NCBI GenBank assembly: GCA_023410445.1
Contig: JAEYPT010000004.1
Location: forward strand, 1-63,541
Length of the DNA: 63,541 bases
From: Bacillota bacterium
GTDB lineage: Bacteria; Bacillota; Clostridia; Oscillospirales; Acutalibacteraceae
Reading direction: 5' to 3'
In this document: piece after piece, positions 44,557-52,377 of the stretch
Position numbering within the stretch: position 1 is the stretch's first letter
Layout of the letters: each line of letters starts with the position of its first letter
Notes under the pieces: generated by a model
What the model was told of the DNA's origin: nothing
Seen by the model: the letters and a program-made list of their open reading frames with translations, nothing else
Databases searched by the model: none
Made by a program: the position numbers and the translations under genes

Positions 44557-45873
44557 TCAGGCGAACGCCTTTTGAAATGCCTGTTTCAGATCGGCAATGA
44601 GGTCGGAAGCATCTTCCAGCCCCGCTGAGATGCGGATCAGGTTTTCGGGAACGTCGGCAAGCGTTTTTTCCTCCGGTTCCAGTTCCCCGTGGGTGGTCTT
44701 TGGAGAATTGACAATGAGCGAACGTGCGTCACCGATATTGACGTGATAATGAAACAGCCGGATGGAATTCAGAAATGTTTCCCGCTGCTTTTCCGTCCCC
44801 TTTAGGCCAAAGGCCAGCACTCCGCCAGCACCTTTTTTAAAATCTCGCAGGTACAGACTGTGATACGGGCTGGAGGCAAGGGCCGGATAACGTACCCATT
44901 CCACCGCTTTGTGGGAGGCTAAATATTCCGCCAGCGTCTGTGCGTTGTGTACCTGCTTTGTCAGACGTTCCGAAAGGGTTTCCAGACCCACCAGAGCCAG
45001 ATAGGCGTCAAAAGGGGAGAGAGCCGCACCGAGATAGTTCAGGTAATTAAAGCGGATTCGGCCGGTGAACGGCGCGTCGGGGAATACCTCTGGAAAAGTG
45101 CGGTAATTGTCATGTTCATCACGGAGCGTATAGTATTTCTCCGAAAACTGCGGAAACTTGTCTTTGGAGTAGTTGAATTTTCCGCTTTCCAGAACCAGCC
45201 CAGCGACAAGATTCCCGTGTCCGCTCAACCCTTTCGTTGCGGAGTAGACGACGATGTCCGCACCGTGGGCAATCGGATGGAACAGGTACGGTGTTGCAAC
45301 CGTATTATCAACGATCAACGGGATCCCGTGCTCATGAGCAACCTTTGCAATCATGTCGATATCCAGCAGAACCGCATTCGGATTGCTGATGCTTTCTACA
45401 TAGATCGCTTTGGTGTCAGACTTGATTTCTGAACCCAGCTCTTCGGGATTTTCAATGTTTTTAGCAAGATCAAAATGAATCCCGAATTTCGGGAAAATCT
45501 TTTTAAAGCTGTCGGCGCTTCCGCCGTAAAGATAGGGGGAAGTGAGAATCCTTCCGCCGCCGTCGGCCACGTTCAGCAAAGCGTAGCTGATTGCAGCCAT
45601 GCCGGAAGCCAGTGCGATTGCCGCGCTTGCTCCGTCCAGAATTCTTACGCGTTCCTCCAGAACGGCTACGGTTGGATTTCCGACACGCGTATAGAGATAA
45701 CCGGCTTCTCTCAGGCCGAAAATATTCGCCGCAGTTTCCACATCGCGGAAATCGTAGGCGGTGGTGGCATAAATCGGAGGGGAAACGGCGTAGTTGTGGT
45801 CTTTTGGCTCATAGCCTGCGCGGACTTTCAGAGTATCAAATTTATATTCTTGGGCGGATTCCTGATTTGACAT
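44557..45873 (-). CDS. metY: O-acetylhomoserine sulfhydrylase (MetY-type)
   Basis: A 438-residue PLP enzyme of the Cys/Met metabolism family. The PLP lysine lies in YSATKGLSGHGN. The YLYTRVGNPTVAVLEERV block and the long size relative to cystathionine synthases favour O-acetylhomoserine (thiol)-lyase. It would join sulfide or methanethiol to O-acetylhomoserine, giving homocysteine or methionine. AGGAGAT precedes the ATG. It sits directly between the nitrogenase-like genes and the importer genes, which makes it the natural acceptor of sulfur released by that reductase. Confidence 0.93.
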   Translation of the reverse strand: MSNQESAQEYKFDTLKVRAGYEPKDHNYAVSPPIYATTAYDFRDVETAANIFGLREAGYLYTRVGNPTVAVLEERVRILDGASAAIALASGMAAISYALLNVADGGGRILTSPYLYGGSADSFKKIFPKFGIHFDLAKNIENPEELGSEIKSDTKAIYVESISNPNAVLLDIDMIAKVAHEHGIPLIVDNTVATPYLFHPIAHGADIVVYSATKGLSGHGNLVAGLVLESGKFNYSKDKFPQFSEKYYTLRDEHDNYRTFPEVFPDAPFTGRIRFNYLNYLGAALSPFDAYLALVGLETLSERLTKQVHNAQTLAEYLASHKAVEWVRYPALASSPYHSLYLRDFKKGAGGVLAFGLKGTEKQRETFLNSIRLFHYHVNIGDARSLIVNSPKTTHGELEPEEKTLADVPENLIRISAGLEDASDLIADLKQAFQKAFA

Positions 45874-45933
45874 GATGTTATCTCCTTTCATAGTTGGAAC
45901 GGCAATTCTATTTTCAAGCTGCAACAACCACAC

Positions 45934-45963
45934 ATCATATAACACCACGCCCTTTCCCTGCAA
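45934..45963 (-). promoter_or_regulatory. Possible promoter of metY
   Basis: TTGCAG and TATGAT on the minus strand are 18 bp apart, between a terminator and the metY start. Confidence 0.4.
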
Positions 45964-45971
45964 ATAAAAAT

Positions 45972-46001
45972 AAGCTCACAGGCCAATTGACCCGTGAGCT
46001 T
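45972..46001 (-). terminator. Palindromic terminator after Cys-rich mini-protein 1
   Basis: AAGCTCAC and GTGAGCTT enclose a CAATTG centre, followed on the minus strand by ATTTTTATTTG. Core GCTCACGGGTCAATTG is shared with the terminator at 50956-50985. Confidence 0.85.
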
Positions 46002-46014
46002 TCAGGCACTTCTT

Positions 46015-46188
46015 TCAGAGAAGCGGAAAGTCCGTCAATTTACCTGGACATAGCAAAGCTTTGCGGATGCCGCTACAGAGCATTCGCATTTCGCACATTT
46101 CACACCGGTTGGAATTATTGAGAAAAACTTGCGTCCTTGCATCTCCTGCTCCGTCGGAACAGGTTGCAATACGGTTGCAGCATGTCAT
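46015..46188 (-). CDS. Small Cys-rich protein 1 at the end of the nitrogenase-like operon
   Basis: A 57-codon gene starting MTCCNRIATC and ending LLCPGKLTDFPLL. It has seven cysteines, including RCEMCEMRM and LLCPG. GGAGGAGG lies about eight bases before the ATG at 46188, and the start is 4 bases after the NifX-like stop, so it is a real member of the operon. The segment C-x-M-C-x2-R-M ... LLCPG recurs in a second mini-protein at 51030-51140. The cysteines could bind iron-sulfur or zinc, suggesting a small electron carrier, cluster chaperone or redox switch. No family is recognised. Confidence 0.72.
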   Translation of the reverse strand: MTCCNRIATCSDGAGDARTQVFLNNSNRCEMCEMRMLCSGIRKALLCPGKLTDFPLL

Positions 46189-46192
46189 TCTG

Positions 46193-46540
46193 TTACTCCT
46201 CCTCCAATAGTTTTAATCGGCCTATTTTTTCGAGTACATTCTCAATGGGATAGGGGGCTTCAAAGACCCGCAGCCCTTTTCCCAGCAGATATTCCGCCGC
46301 AGCGGGGCCAATCCGGCTGACCAAAACCGCTTCGCAGTCGTTCAGCATTAGACTTACTTTATCGAATTCCGCGGGATTGTGCCCGAATGTCCGTTTGATG
46401 TCCCGCCGTTCCACAAACTTCCAGCCACTTTCCGACAAATCGTAAATGTAAAATTCCTGAGCCTCCCCGAAATGAAGGTTCACCGTTTGGCCGTCGGTGC
46501 TGGCTGCCGCAACCCGGCCCGGCTTTATCGGCCGATCCAT
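46193..46540 (-). CDS. NifX/NafY-type cluster-carrier protein 1
   Basis: 115 residues with the dinitrogenase cofactor-binding fold (VAAASTDGQTVNLHFGEAQEFYIYD; CEAVLVSRIGPAAAEYLLGKG). Members hold or carry NifB-cofactor-like clusters. The ATG overlaps the NifK-like stop (TGATG). A second member of the family lies at 49347-49730, so the operon encodes two. Confidence 0.88.
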   Translation of the reverse strand: MDRPIKPGRVAAASTDGQTVNLHFGEAQEFYIYDLSESGWKFVERRDIKRTFGHNPAEFDKVSLMLNDCEAVLVSRIGPAAAEYLLGKGLRVFEAPYPIENVLEKIGRLKLLEEE

Positions 46541-47856
46541 CAGCGGTACGTGTCGAGCACGCGGTCGTAAATGTCTTCGATCACGCGCAGTCCGCCGTTA
46601 TAACCGGCATAGCCGCAGTTCAGAATCAGCCGGTATTCCACCGGCACGCCCACGGTGAGTAGATCGGCATGAAGCTCCTTTGCCAGGTCCCGGTCCCACC
46701 CGCTGCCGAGAATCAACGCACGGGTGCGGTTTTCATCCTCCCGGATCTTCTGCTGGATCACGCCGCCATCTGTTTCAAATTCAGGCACCGCCGACCTCCG
46801 GTCGGACAAATGAGCAAATTCCTTCCGGATCGCTTCCCGGAATTCTTCCGGTGTGTCATCGATGACGAATTGCCGAGCGGGAAGAATTCCTAGTTCGTTA
46901 AGCAAATACTTAGCAAATCCGATTGCATAGGAGGCGTCCAGAATCGAATAGAAGCGGCGCGGAATCCCGTAGCGGAATTCCAGCATAAAATCCGCCATCC
47001 GCTCGAGAAAGGAGTAGAATTTGCGCTCCTCCGAATCGATGAACGTTTCTGCTGTGGTTTTGTCTAGTCCTCCGAATTCGGCGGCCTGAAGCAGGAAACG
47101 GCTTGTTTCTGCGCCGCCGATCGGCAGATAGGGAAAATGCAGGTACGGCGTGCCGTATTTTTGCTTCAGGTGTTCTGCGATGCCGAGGCCGACCCAGGAA
47201 CTGATGACAAGATTGAATTCCGCGTTCGGAATCGACTGCCATTCCGGCAGCCCTGCGGATTCCTGCCCAAACAGAATGTTGACCTTCAACCCGATCCCCG
47301 TGAGCACCCGTTTCAGCTCGGCGAGATTTCCGTTCCAGTATGGGTCCTGATAGGGGACGGTCGCAAATACGTTGATAAGGCCCTTCTGCACACCGCCCGG
47401 GGCGCGGTGCGTGTCAACATACTGATCGATAATCGCGTTGACCACGGTTTCGTGGCTTCGGTAGTTGTTGGTTTTAAACCCGCCGGTTTCCGCGCAGACG
47501 ACCGGGTGCCCCTTGCCGCGGAACTCCTGCGCCACGCTGTCGATGTCGTCCCCAACGATGGAAGAGGTGCAGCCGGTTAGAATCACATAGAGGTCGGCGT
47601 CGACGACGTGCAGGGCCCCGTTCACCACGGTGCGCAGCTTTTCCACGCCACCGAAAACCACGTCTCTCTCGCTGGAGTTTGTGCAGGGAATCGTGCTTCC
47701 GCCCGCATACCCTTCGCCCTGACCGATCAGTGAGGTGATTTTGTTGCAGCAGCCGGGTCCGGCATGTAGAACCGGCACCGCCCGCTTGATGGCCACCACG
47801 GTCTGTTGGGCTCCAAGCGCGCAGGAATAGCGCGGCTGTTCAATAACTTTCGACAT
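46540..47856 (-). CDS. NifK-like subunit of a nitrogenase-like reductase
   Basis: 438 residues of the nitrogenase component 1 family. Three cysteines match the P-cluster ligands of NifK: C12 in YSCALGAQQ, C36 or C37 in AGPGCCNK, and C96 in TGCTSSIVGDD. It is shorter at the N-terminus than molybdenum NifK. It overlaps the NifD-like gene by 17 bases, and GGAGG lies eight bases before the ATG at 47856. It should form a heterotetramer with the NifD-like subunit and receive electrons from the NifH-like protein. It could be mistaken for NifN, but only one D/K pair is present. Confidence 0.9.
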   Translation of the reverse strand: MSKVIEQPRYSCALGAQQTVVAIKRAVPVLHAGPGCCNKITSLIGQGEGYAGGSTIPCTNSSERDVVFGGVEKLRTVVNGALHVVDADLYVILTGCTSSIVGDDIDSVAQEFRGKGHPVVCAETGGFKTNNYRSHETVVNAIIDQYVDTHRAPGGVQKGLINVFATVPYQDPYWNGNLAELKRVLTGIGLKVNILFGQESAGLPEWQSIPNAEFNLVISSWVGLGIAEHLKQKYGTPYLHFPYLPIGGAETSRFLLQAAEFGGLDKTTAETFIDSEERKFYSFLERMADFMLEFRYGIPRRFYSILDASYAIGFAKYLLNELGILPARQFVIDDTPEEFREAIRKEFAHLSDRRSAVPEFETDGGVIQQKIREDENRTRALILGSGWDRDLAKELHADLLTVGVPVEYRLILNCGYAGYNGGLRVIEDIYDRVLDTYR

Positions 47857-49321
47857 GCATATCGCCTCCCAGAAACGTATATGGGTCCTGCTCCAGCCAC
47901 CATTTCGTATAGGGCATGGAGCTGTGCTTCGCGAGATTGGTGACGAATTCCGTGTTGTCCAGCGTTTCGGCAATGCGCTCCGCGTAACGCAGAATCCCGT
48001 CGTAGCCGAAGCTGAGCTGTTCGTCGCCGATCAGCAGGGTAGGGATGCCGAGCTTTGCGCCCCACACTGTCATACCGCCGTGCCGGGCGATGAAAATATC
48101 CGGTTTTTCTCGCCGGAGCAGGTTTACCAGTTCAAATGCCTGCTTGTTGCAGACGTTGAAATTCGGAATATCCCCGTAATCCTTTACGTCCCGCGCCAGC
48201 ATGTCAGCGCATTCGCATCCGTTGTCATAGACGGGGTCGTGGTGGAAAATCGCCGTGCCCTTTACCGTGAAGCCAAGCTCCCGCAGAACGGCGATCAGCG
48301 CGTGCCCGTGGGCGGCTCCCGCCGTGATGAATGCGGTTTTTCCGGCAAACTGCTTCCGGTATTCTTCTAGTTTCGGCAGAACCCTTTCGTGGCCGTCGGA
48401 AATGAGCTTTTCAATTTCTGTTTCCCGGTTCAGCACGTGCCCCAGTTCCCGCAGCCATGCGTCGGTTCCTGCAATGCCGTAGCCGGGCGAAGTTTTGATT
48501 TCCGGCACGCCGTACACCTGTTCCAGCGCCGCGCCGAGATAGGTGCCAAGGGTTTGGCAGACCTGAATCGACGCGGCTGCCTCAGAGATGTGCGAAAGCT
48601 CCGAGACGGTGGAGAAGGCGACTACATACTGCGGCTCGTAACCGAGCGGGCGGAGCAGGTCATCAAAAATATGACTGCCCCAGAAATTGATGATGTTTAC
48701 CCGATTTGTTTTCTTCTCCGGCGGCTTTACAATTTTTCGAACAATCGCGTGATAGGCCGAATCGAAGCCTGTCGTCCAGATGCGGGATTTGAAGCCTTCG
48801 CAGAAGCAGGCGACAACCGGAATCCCGAGCTTCTGTTCCGCCTCGTTCGTCACGCTCTCGACGTCATCCCCCGTAATGCCGGAAGCACAGGAGGTGGTGA
48901 CGAAAATGGCGTGGGGATGCACCCGCTCAAAAACAGTGTGAATCGCATTGCGGAGCGTTTCTGCGCCACCGAAGATCGTGTCTCCCTCTCCGATGTTGGA
49001 ACTGAAATACCGCCCGGTGGAAGCGGGTAGGCCGCGTTCCATCTGCCCCACGCGGAAAACGAAGTTGAAGCCCTCGGCGTCGCCCATGCAGCCGATCGGG
49101 GCGTGATTGATCACGGCGGCATCCGGAATCATGCAGAGTTGGCAGAAGGCCTGCCCGGAACTGCACCCGGTGCATTGACTGAAGCTGCGGAAGCCCTCCT
49201 CCAGTGTGCCGCTGTGGGATTCTTTTACCAGCTTTTTCGCGTTTCCCTGGTATCCGGTAATGGAGCCCAGGCGAATTTCGCGGATCACTACTTCGGGGGA
49301 TTTTATATTAATATTACTCAA
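47840..49321 (-). CDS. NifD-like catalytic subunit of a nitrogenase-like reductase
   Basis: 493 residues. P-cluster-type cysteines are visible at C50 or C53, C78 (NHAPIGC) and C145 (TTSCASGITGDD). C255 in ASIQVCQTLGTYL aligns with the FeMo-cofactor ligand Cys275 of NifD. CEGFKSRIWTTGF aligns without gaps to NifD CEGFRGVSQSLGH, so Gln191 is Trp182 and His195 is Phe186. The cofactor ligand His442 aligns with Phe438 (LSFGYDG). An extra CxxC-x6-CxxC stretch lies at 50-63. These changes argue against dinitrogen reduction and for a group IV-type reductase such as methylthio-alkane reductase. The true substrate is not shown by sequence. Confidence 0.9.
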   Translation of the reverse strand: MSNINIKSPEVVIREIRLGSITGYQGNAKKLVKESHSGTLEEGFRSFSQCTGCSSGQAFCQLCMIPDAAVINHAPIGCMGDAEGFNFVFRVGQMERGLPASTGRYFSSNIGEGDTIFGGAETLRNAIHTVFERVHPHAIFVTTSCASGITGDDVESVTNEAEQKLGIPVVACFCEGFKSRIWTTGFDSAYHAIVRKIVKPPEKKTNRVNIINFWGSHIFDDLLRPLGYEPQYVVAFSTVSELSHISEAAASIQVCQTLGTYLGAALEQVYGVPEIKTSPGYGIAGTDAWLRELGHVLNRETEIEKLISDGHERVLPKLEEYRKQFAGKTAFITAGAAHGHALIAVLRELGFTVKGTAIFHHDPVYDNGCECADMLARDVKDYGDIPNFNVCNKQAFELVNLLRREKPDIFIARHGGMTVWGAKLGIPTLLIGDEQLSFGYDGILRYAERIAETLDNTEFVTNLAKHSSMPYTKWWLEQDPYTFLGGDMHVESY

Positions 49322-49346
49322 ACCATAACCGCCTTTCTCTAATGTT

Positions 49347-49730
49347 TTAAATCTGTGTTTTTACGGAGCTTTTTGATGTGCTGTGTGCTTCTATATACAT
49401 GCGAAGGCGTTCCATGGCCCAGGCGATGGTGACCGGTTCCTCCGTCGGAGTTTCCAGACAGTCGATGCCGCGGCTGCGGAACAGACTGTAGGGATAGGAA
49501 CCGATGCGGTAGGTTAGCAGATAGCGGCAGTCGGACAAAAGCTTCACTACCTCCTGAACATGGGCTTCGCTGTGGGAAAAGTTGTTGCACGTTCGTTCCG
49601 TCTTTCGAACCTCAGCGATTTTCCACTCTCCACCGCTGTCGATCTCTGCAATACGGAATTCACTGCAGTGCCCGAAATGCTGGTCGATCACGGCCCCATC
49701 GCTGCTTGTAATGGCGATTCTTGTTCCCAT
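49347..49730 (-). CDS. NifX/NafY-type cluster-carrier protein 2
   Basis: 127 residues beginning with the family pattern RIAITSSDGAVIDQHFGHCSEFRI. The SDGxxIDQHFGHC block is typical of NifX and NifB-associated domains. It lies between the NifB-like and NifD-like genes (about 25 bases to the next), fitting delivery of a NifB-made cluster to the NifD-like subunit. Confidence 0.88.
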   Translation of the reverse strand: MGTRIAITSSDGAVIDQHFGHCSEFRIAEIDSGGEWKIAEVRKTERTCNNFSHSEAHVQEVVKLLSDCRYLLTYRIGSYPYSLFRSRGIDCLETPTEEPVTIAWAMERLRMYIEAHSTSKSSVKTQI

Positions 49731-49769
49731 TGTGCATTCTCCTCTCTTCGTTCTCTGCGGACGGGAGCA

Positions 49770-50657
49770 TTACCCGTGTGAAAAGGTTTCCGGGCAGGCG
49801 TCCCCATAGAGTTTTGCGGAAAGATCGCCCTTTCCTGGAATTCCGCAGGCATCTGCACGGCAGTGCTGGCAGTGCCGGAAAACGGGGATGTGTTTTTCCG
49901 CCGCAGCCCGGGCCGCTTCAATCTGCAGGCAGGAAGGCGCTGGAATATCGGAAAATTCGTGCTGTGGAATCAGCGGAATGATATTGTAAATAGTTGCCCC
50001 CGCTTCTTTTACCGTTTTCGCGACCGTTTCAATGTGTTGGTCGTTGATTCCGGGGACCAGAACGGTGTTTACCTTCACGATCGTCCCCAGCGCGCTGATT
50101 TTCCGGATTCCCTCCAGCTGCCGCCGGATCAGGATGGACGCGGCTTCCGTTCCGACGTAGCGGATTCCCTGATAGACGATGTAAGAGATGATCTTTGCCT
50201 GAATTTCCGGGTCAACGGCGTTTACCGTTACGGTGACGGTTCTCACGCCGGCGTCGTATAAATCCTGCGCATAGTCCGGAAGCATCAGCCCGTTGGTTGA
50301 AAGGCACAGGGTCAGGTTCGGGTAAACTTCATGAACCAGCCGAAAGGTACGGAGTGCCGCGTCGGTCGCCAGTGTATCGCCCGGCCCTGCGATTCCGGCA
50401 ACCGTAATCTGCGGGCAGAGCTCCAGAGCCTGACGGACCTTTTCCACCGCATCCTCCGGCTGAAGCACTTGCGCGGTTACCCCCGGTCGCTGTTCCGTTT
50501 TGTTGAGCGAGCGGCTGCAGAAACGGCACTGAATGTTGCACGCCGGGCTCACCGGAAGGTGAAGCCGCCCGAACGTGGTGTTAGCCTCCCGACTCAGGCA
50601 CGGGTGTGTTTTTGCGATCAGAAGCAGTTCTTCGTTTTGATAAAATTTGTCTCCCAT
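49770..50657 (-). CDS. nifB: NifB-like radical SAM cofactor-biosynthesis protein
   Basis: 295 residues. HPCLSREA at 18-25 and the radical SAM triad C40, C44, C47 in PACNIQCRFC match NifB, as does the C-terminal RHCQHCRADACG motif that binds accessory clusters. The NifX-like C-terminal domain of many NifB proteins is missing but is encoded separately next door. NifB makes the carbide-centred [8Fe-9S-C] precursor, so the reductase probably holds a NifB-cofactor-derived cluster. AGGAGG precedes the ATG, and an attenuator-like hairpin lies just upstream. Confidence 0.93.
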   Translation of the reverse strand: MGDKFYQNEELLLIAKTHPCLSREANTTFGRLHLPVSPACNIQCRFCSRSLNKTEQRPGVTAQVLQPEDAVEKVRQALELCPQITVAGIAGPGDTLATDAALRTFRLVHEVYPNLTLCLSTNGLMLPDYAQDLYDAGVRTVTVTVNAVDPEIQAKIISYIVYQGIRYVGTEAASILIRRQLEGIRKISALGTIVKVNTVLVPGINDQHIETVAKTVKEAGATIYNIIPLIPQHEFSDIPAPSCLQIEAARAAAEKHIPVFRHCQHCRADACGIPGKGDLSAKLYGDACPETFSHG

Positions 50658-50686
50658 TGTCCCGCCCTCCTATGAAAAATAAAAAT

Positions 50687-50733
50687 GGTCGGGCAAGACG
50701 CAATTCGCCTTGCCCGACCTCCGGTTTTCCGGT
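50687..50733 (-). promoter_or_regulatory. Leader motif and terminator (attenuator) upstream of nifB
   Basis: On the minus strand, ACCGGAAAACCGGAGGTC (50733-50716) runs into the 5' arm of a terminator, GGTCGGGCAAG with CTTGCCCGACC (50719-50687), followed by ATTTTTATTTTT. GACC at the front of the motif could pair with GGTC of the terminator, giving two exclusive structures. The same layout is found before the NifH-like gene. Confidence 0.7.
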
Positions 50734-50755
50734 CAGCCGACAGATTTGACTGAGT

Positions 50756-50905
50756 TCAGACAAATCTGACTTTTTCGTTTTTTTCAATCTGAATGATTTT
50801 ACCGTCCTGAATGACCACCACAATGGAGCCGAATCGAATCTCTTTTATGTACTGTTCCAACTTTTCGTGGATCTCCTTGAGGTCATAAGTCCCTTTTTCA
50901 GACAT
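50756..50905 (-). CDS. yezD: YezD-family small protein (DUF2292)
   Basis: A 49-residue protein with the family core RFGSIVVVIQDGKIIQIEKNEK. AGGCGGTGA lies about six bases before the ATG at 50905. YezD-type proteins are small, of unknown function, and as I recall are often found beside sulfur-assimilation genes. It lies between two terminator-like hairpins, upstream of nifB, so its expression may be set separately from the reductase genes. Confidence 0.85.
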   Translation of the reverse strand: MSEKGTYDLKEIHEKLEQYIKEIRFGSIVVVIQDGKIIQIEKNEKVRFV

Positions 50906-50955
50906 GACATTCACCGCCTTTTCAGGATAATCTCCTACTGCGTCGGTAAAAAAAC

Positions 50956-50985
50956 AGGCTCACGGGTCAATTGACCCGTGAGCCT
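50956..50985 (-). terminator. Perfect palindromic terminator after Cys-rich mini-protein 2
   Basis: A perfect 30-bp palindrome, AGGCTCACGGGTCAA with its exact complement, followed on the minus strand by GTTTTTTTA. It is nearly the same as the terminator at 45972-46001. Confidence 0.9.
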
Positions 50986-51029
50986 TCCGAATGCTTCTCC
51001 TCCGCGGAGAAGCGTAGAAAACTTCACTA

Positions 51030-51140
51030 TCAATCCGGCCCCGGGCACAGCAAGCAAAGCGAATCGTCAATCTTTGACATTCGCCCACAGCACATGGCAC
51101 ACAGGGAGATTGCTTTACTCAGCGATAAAATGACAGGCAT
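51030..51140 (-). CDS. Small Cys-rich protein 2 at the head of the nitrogenase-like operon
   Basis: A 36-codon gene from ATG 51140 with GGAGGGG seven bases upstream. Five cysteines lie in LCAMCCGRM and LCLLCPGPD. The pattern C-x-M-C-x2-R-M ... LLCPG matches mini-protein 1 at 46015-46188, and both are followed by the same palindromic terminator. An in-frame ATG at 51251 would give 73 residues but has no ribosome site and lies only about 17 bases after the predicted transcription start. It is the first gene after the main promoter. Function is unknown; metal binding or redox sensing is a guess. Confidence 0.65.
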   Translation of the reverse strand: MPVILSLSKAISLCAMCCGRMSKIDDSLCLLCPGPD

Positions 51141-51206
51141 AAAATTCCCCTCCGGTCCTTCGTTCAACGGCCGATCCAAATGACATCGGTTCAATGCAAC
51201 AATTTT

Positions 51207-51224
51207 GACCTCCGGTTTTCCGGT
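51207..51224 (-). promoter_or_regulatory. Third copy of the leader motif
   Basis: ACCGGAAAACCGGAGGTC on the minus strand, identical to the copy before nifB, in the 5' leader of Cys-rich mini-protein 2. No terminator follows here. Confidence 0.65.
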
Positions 51225-51274
51225 TGGTTTCCAGGTAAACATATTAATCATATATGTTATAAATGCTTGCGCTT

Positions 51275-51303
51275 ATTATAACCTGACATTTCCGAAAAGT
51301 CAA
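51275..51303 (-). promoter_or_regulatory. Main promoter of the nitrogenase-like operon
   Basis: TTGACT and TATAAT on the minus strand are 17 bp apart. Transcription would begin near 51268, about 130 bases before the first gene. Confidence 0.8.
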
Positions 51304-51345
51304 GATAAAATTCCGAAAAAGGTTTGTCCTTTTTTGCCTAAAAAA

Positions 51346-52278
51346 TCACCTGATTCGGGAATCGGAGGAAAGCGCTCCTGCATGGACAGGTTTTTTCCAA
51401 TTTCCAAGAAGCTCCGACAACCACGTTACAAGCTCCCGGGCGAGCCGGATTCGGCTGGCACACAGACAGTGGCCGTCCTCAAAGAGAATGGTCTGAAAAT
51501 TTGCTCCGTCCGTTTCCTGCAGGGAGCGTTCCAATGGCTGGAGATGATATTCCGGCCTGGAAATGGGGTCCTGTGTGCCTCCAATCAGAAGAAGCGGCCG
51601 TTTCGAAAGTCCTGCAGCCAAAGCGGGAAAGTGCCATTCCAGCGCGTGACCGTCGATCTCCCGCATCATCGCGTTCAGGCCGATCCGCCGGATCGGCGGG
51701 CAATCTTCAAATTCCTTTCGCACCGCGCTTTTCAGCTTCGGATTTTCGGAGACAAGGGAAAAGTCAAACGCGGCCAGCGCGACCGTACCCAACAGACCGG
51801 AATCCCTTGCCGCGGTTTCCAGTGCGGCAAATCCACCCATACTGTGGCCGATCAGGAAGATCCGGTCTGCATCGAACGGATACTCCGCTGAGCTGGCATG
51901 TTCCCGAAGAAAGCGGAGTGCGTCTTCGACGTCTTCCAGCACATGGCAGAGGCTGAATTGCCCTTCGCTTCCCCAGGTTCCCCGATAGTGGAACACGACG
52001 ACCGCACAGCCGAAACGCTGAAGCACATGAGCGAGGTCATAGTTGTTTTCGTCTCCGGGGTAGCCGTGTAGCAGCAGAACAGTCGGATGGGGACCGCGGC
52101 CCTGCGGCCTGAGCAGATTGGCATACATCCGCTCTCCGCCCCGGGCGGGAATTACAAAGCCCGTGATATTAGCCGGATACCGTGTATCGCACCGGGACGG
52201 ATCGGCGGTAATACAGGAAGAACTCAAAGAAAACGCCCCCAGTCGTTTGAATGTCCTGTTATGAGTTTTTTCGCTCAT
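51346..52278 (-). CDS. Alpha/beta hydrolase
   Basis: 310 residues. The nucleophile elbow is GHSMGG, the oxyanion region is LLLHGYPGDENN, and a late GTQDPI-like Asp and EDGHCLC His complete the triad. There is no signal peptide, so cytoplasmic. The start at 52278 is 16 bases after a consensus -10 box. It is transcribed divergently from the NifH-like gene and may share control with it. The substrate is unknown; a thioester or ester linked to sulfur metabolism is possible but unproven. Confidence 0.85.
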   Translation of the reverse strand: MSEKTHNRTFKRLGAFSLSSSCITADPSRCDTRYPANITGFVIPARGGERMYANLLRPQGRGPHPTVLLLHGYPGDENNYDLAHVLQRFGCAVVVFHYRGTWGSEGQFSLCHVLEDVEDALRFLREHASSAEYPFDADRIFLIGHSMGGFAALETAARDSGLLGTVALAAFDFSLVSENPKLKSAVRKEFEDCPPIRRIGLNAMMREIDGHALEWHFPALAAGLSKRPLLLIGGTQDPISRPEYHLQPLERSLQETDGANFQTILFEDGHCLCASRIRLARELVTWLSELLGNWKKPVHAGALSSDSRIR

Positions 52279-52294
52279 TTTCAATAACAAACTA

Positions 52295-52323
52295 ATAATA
52301 TAAGAATAGTATATATTTGTCAA
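52295..52323 (-). promoter_or_regulatory. Promoter of the alpha/beta hydrolase
   Basis: TTGACA and TATTAT on the minus strand are 17 bp apart. Confidence 0.75.
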
Positions 52324-52352
52324 GACTTCCCGACTGCACATTACCCAGTAAG

Positions 52353-52375
52353 AATTATATAATACATATATAATT
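52353..52375. promoter_or_regulatory. Inverted repeat, candidate operator between divergent promoters
   Basis: AATTATATA-N5-TATATAATT is a perfect 9-5-9 inverted repeat ending 2 bases before the -35 box of the NifH-like gene and lying upstream of the hydrolase promoter. It is a plausible binding site for a repressor or activator of the divergent pair. Confidence 0.55.
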
Positions 52376-52377
52376 AC

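Noticed and set aside
45874..46014. SAM riboswitch upstream of metY
   Set aside because: The conserved SAM-I core elements are absent; the region holds only a terminator and a weak promoter.
50581..50823. 80-codon minus-strand frame across the nifB leader
   Set aside because: It runs through the attenuator and into nifB in another frame; yezD and nifB explain the region.
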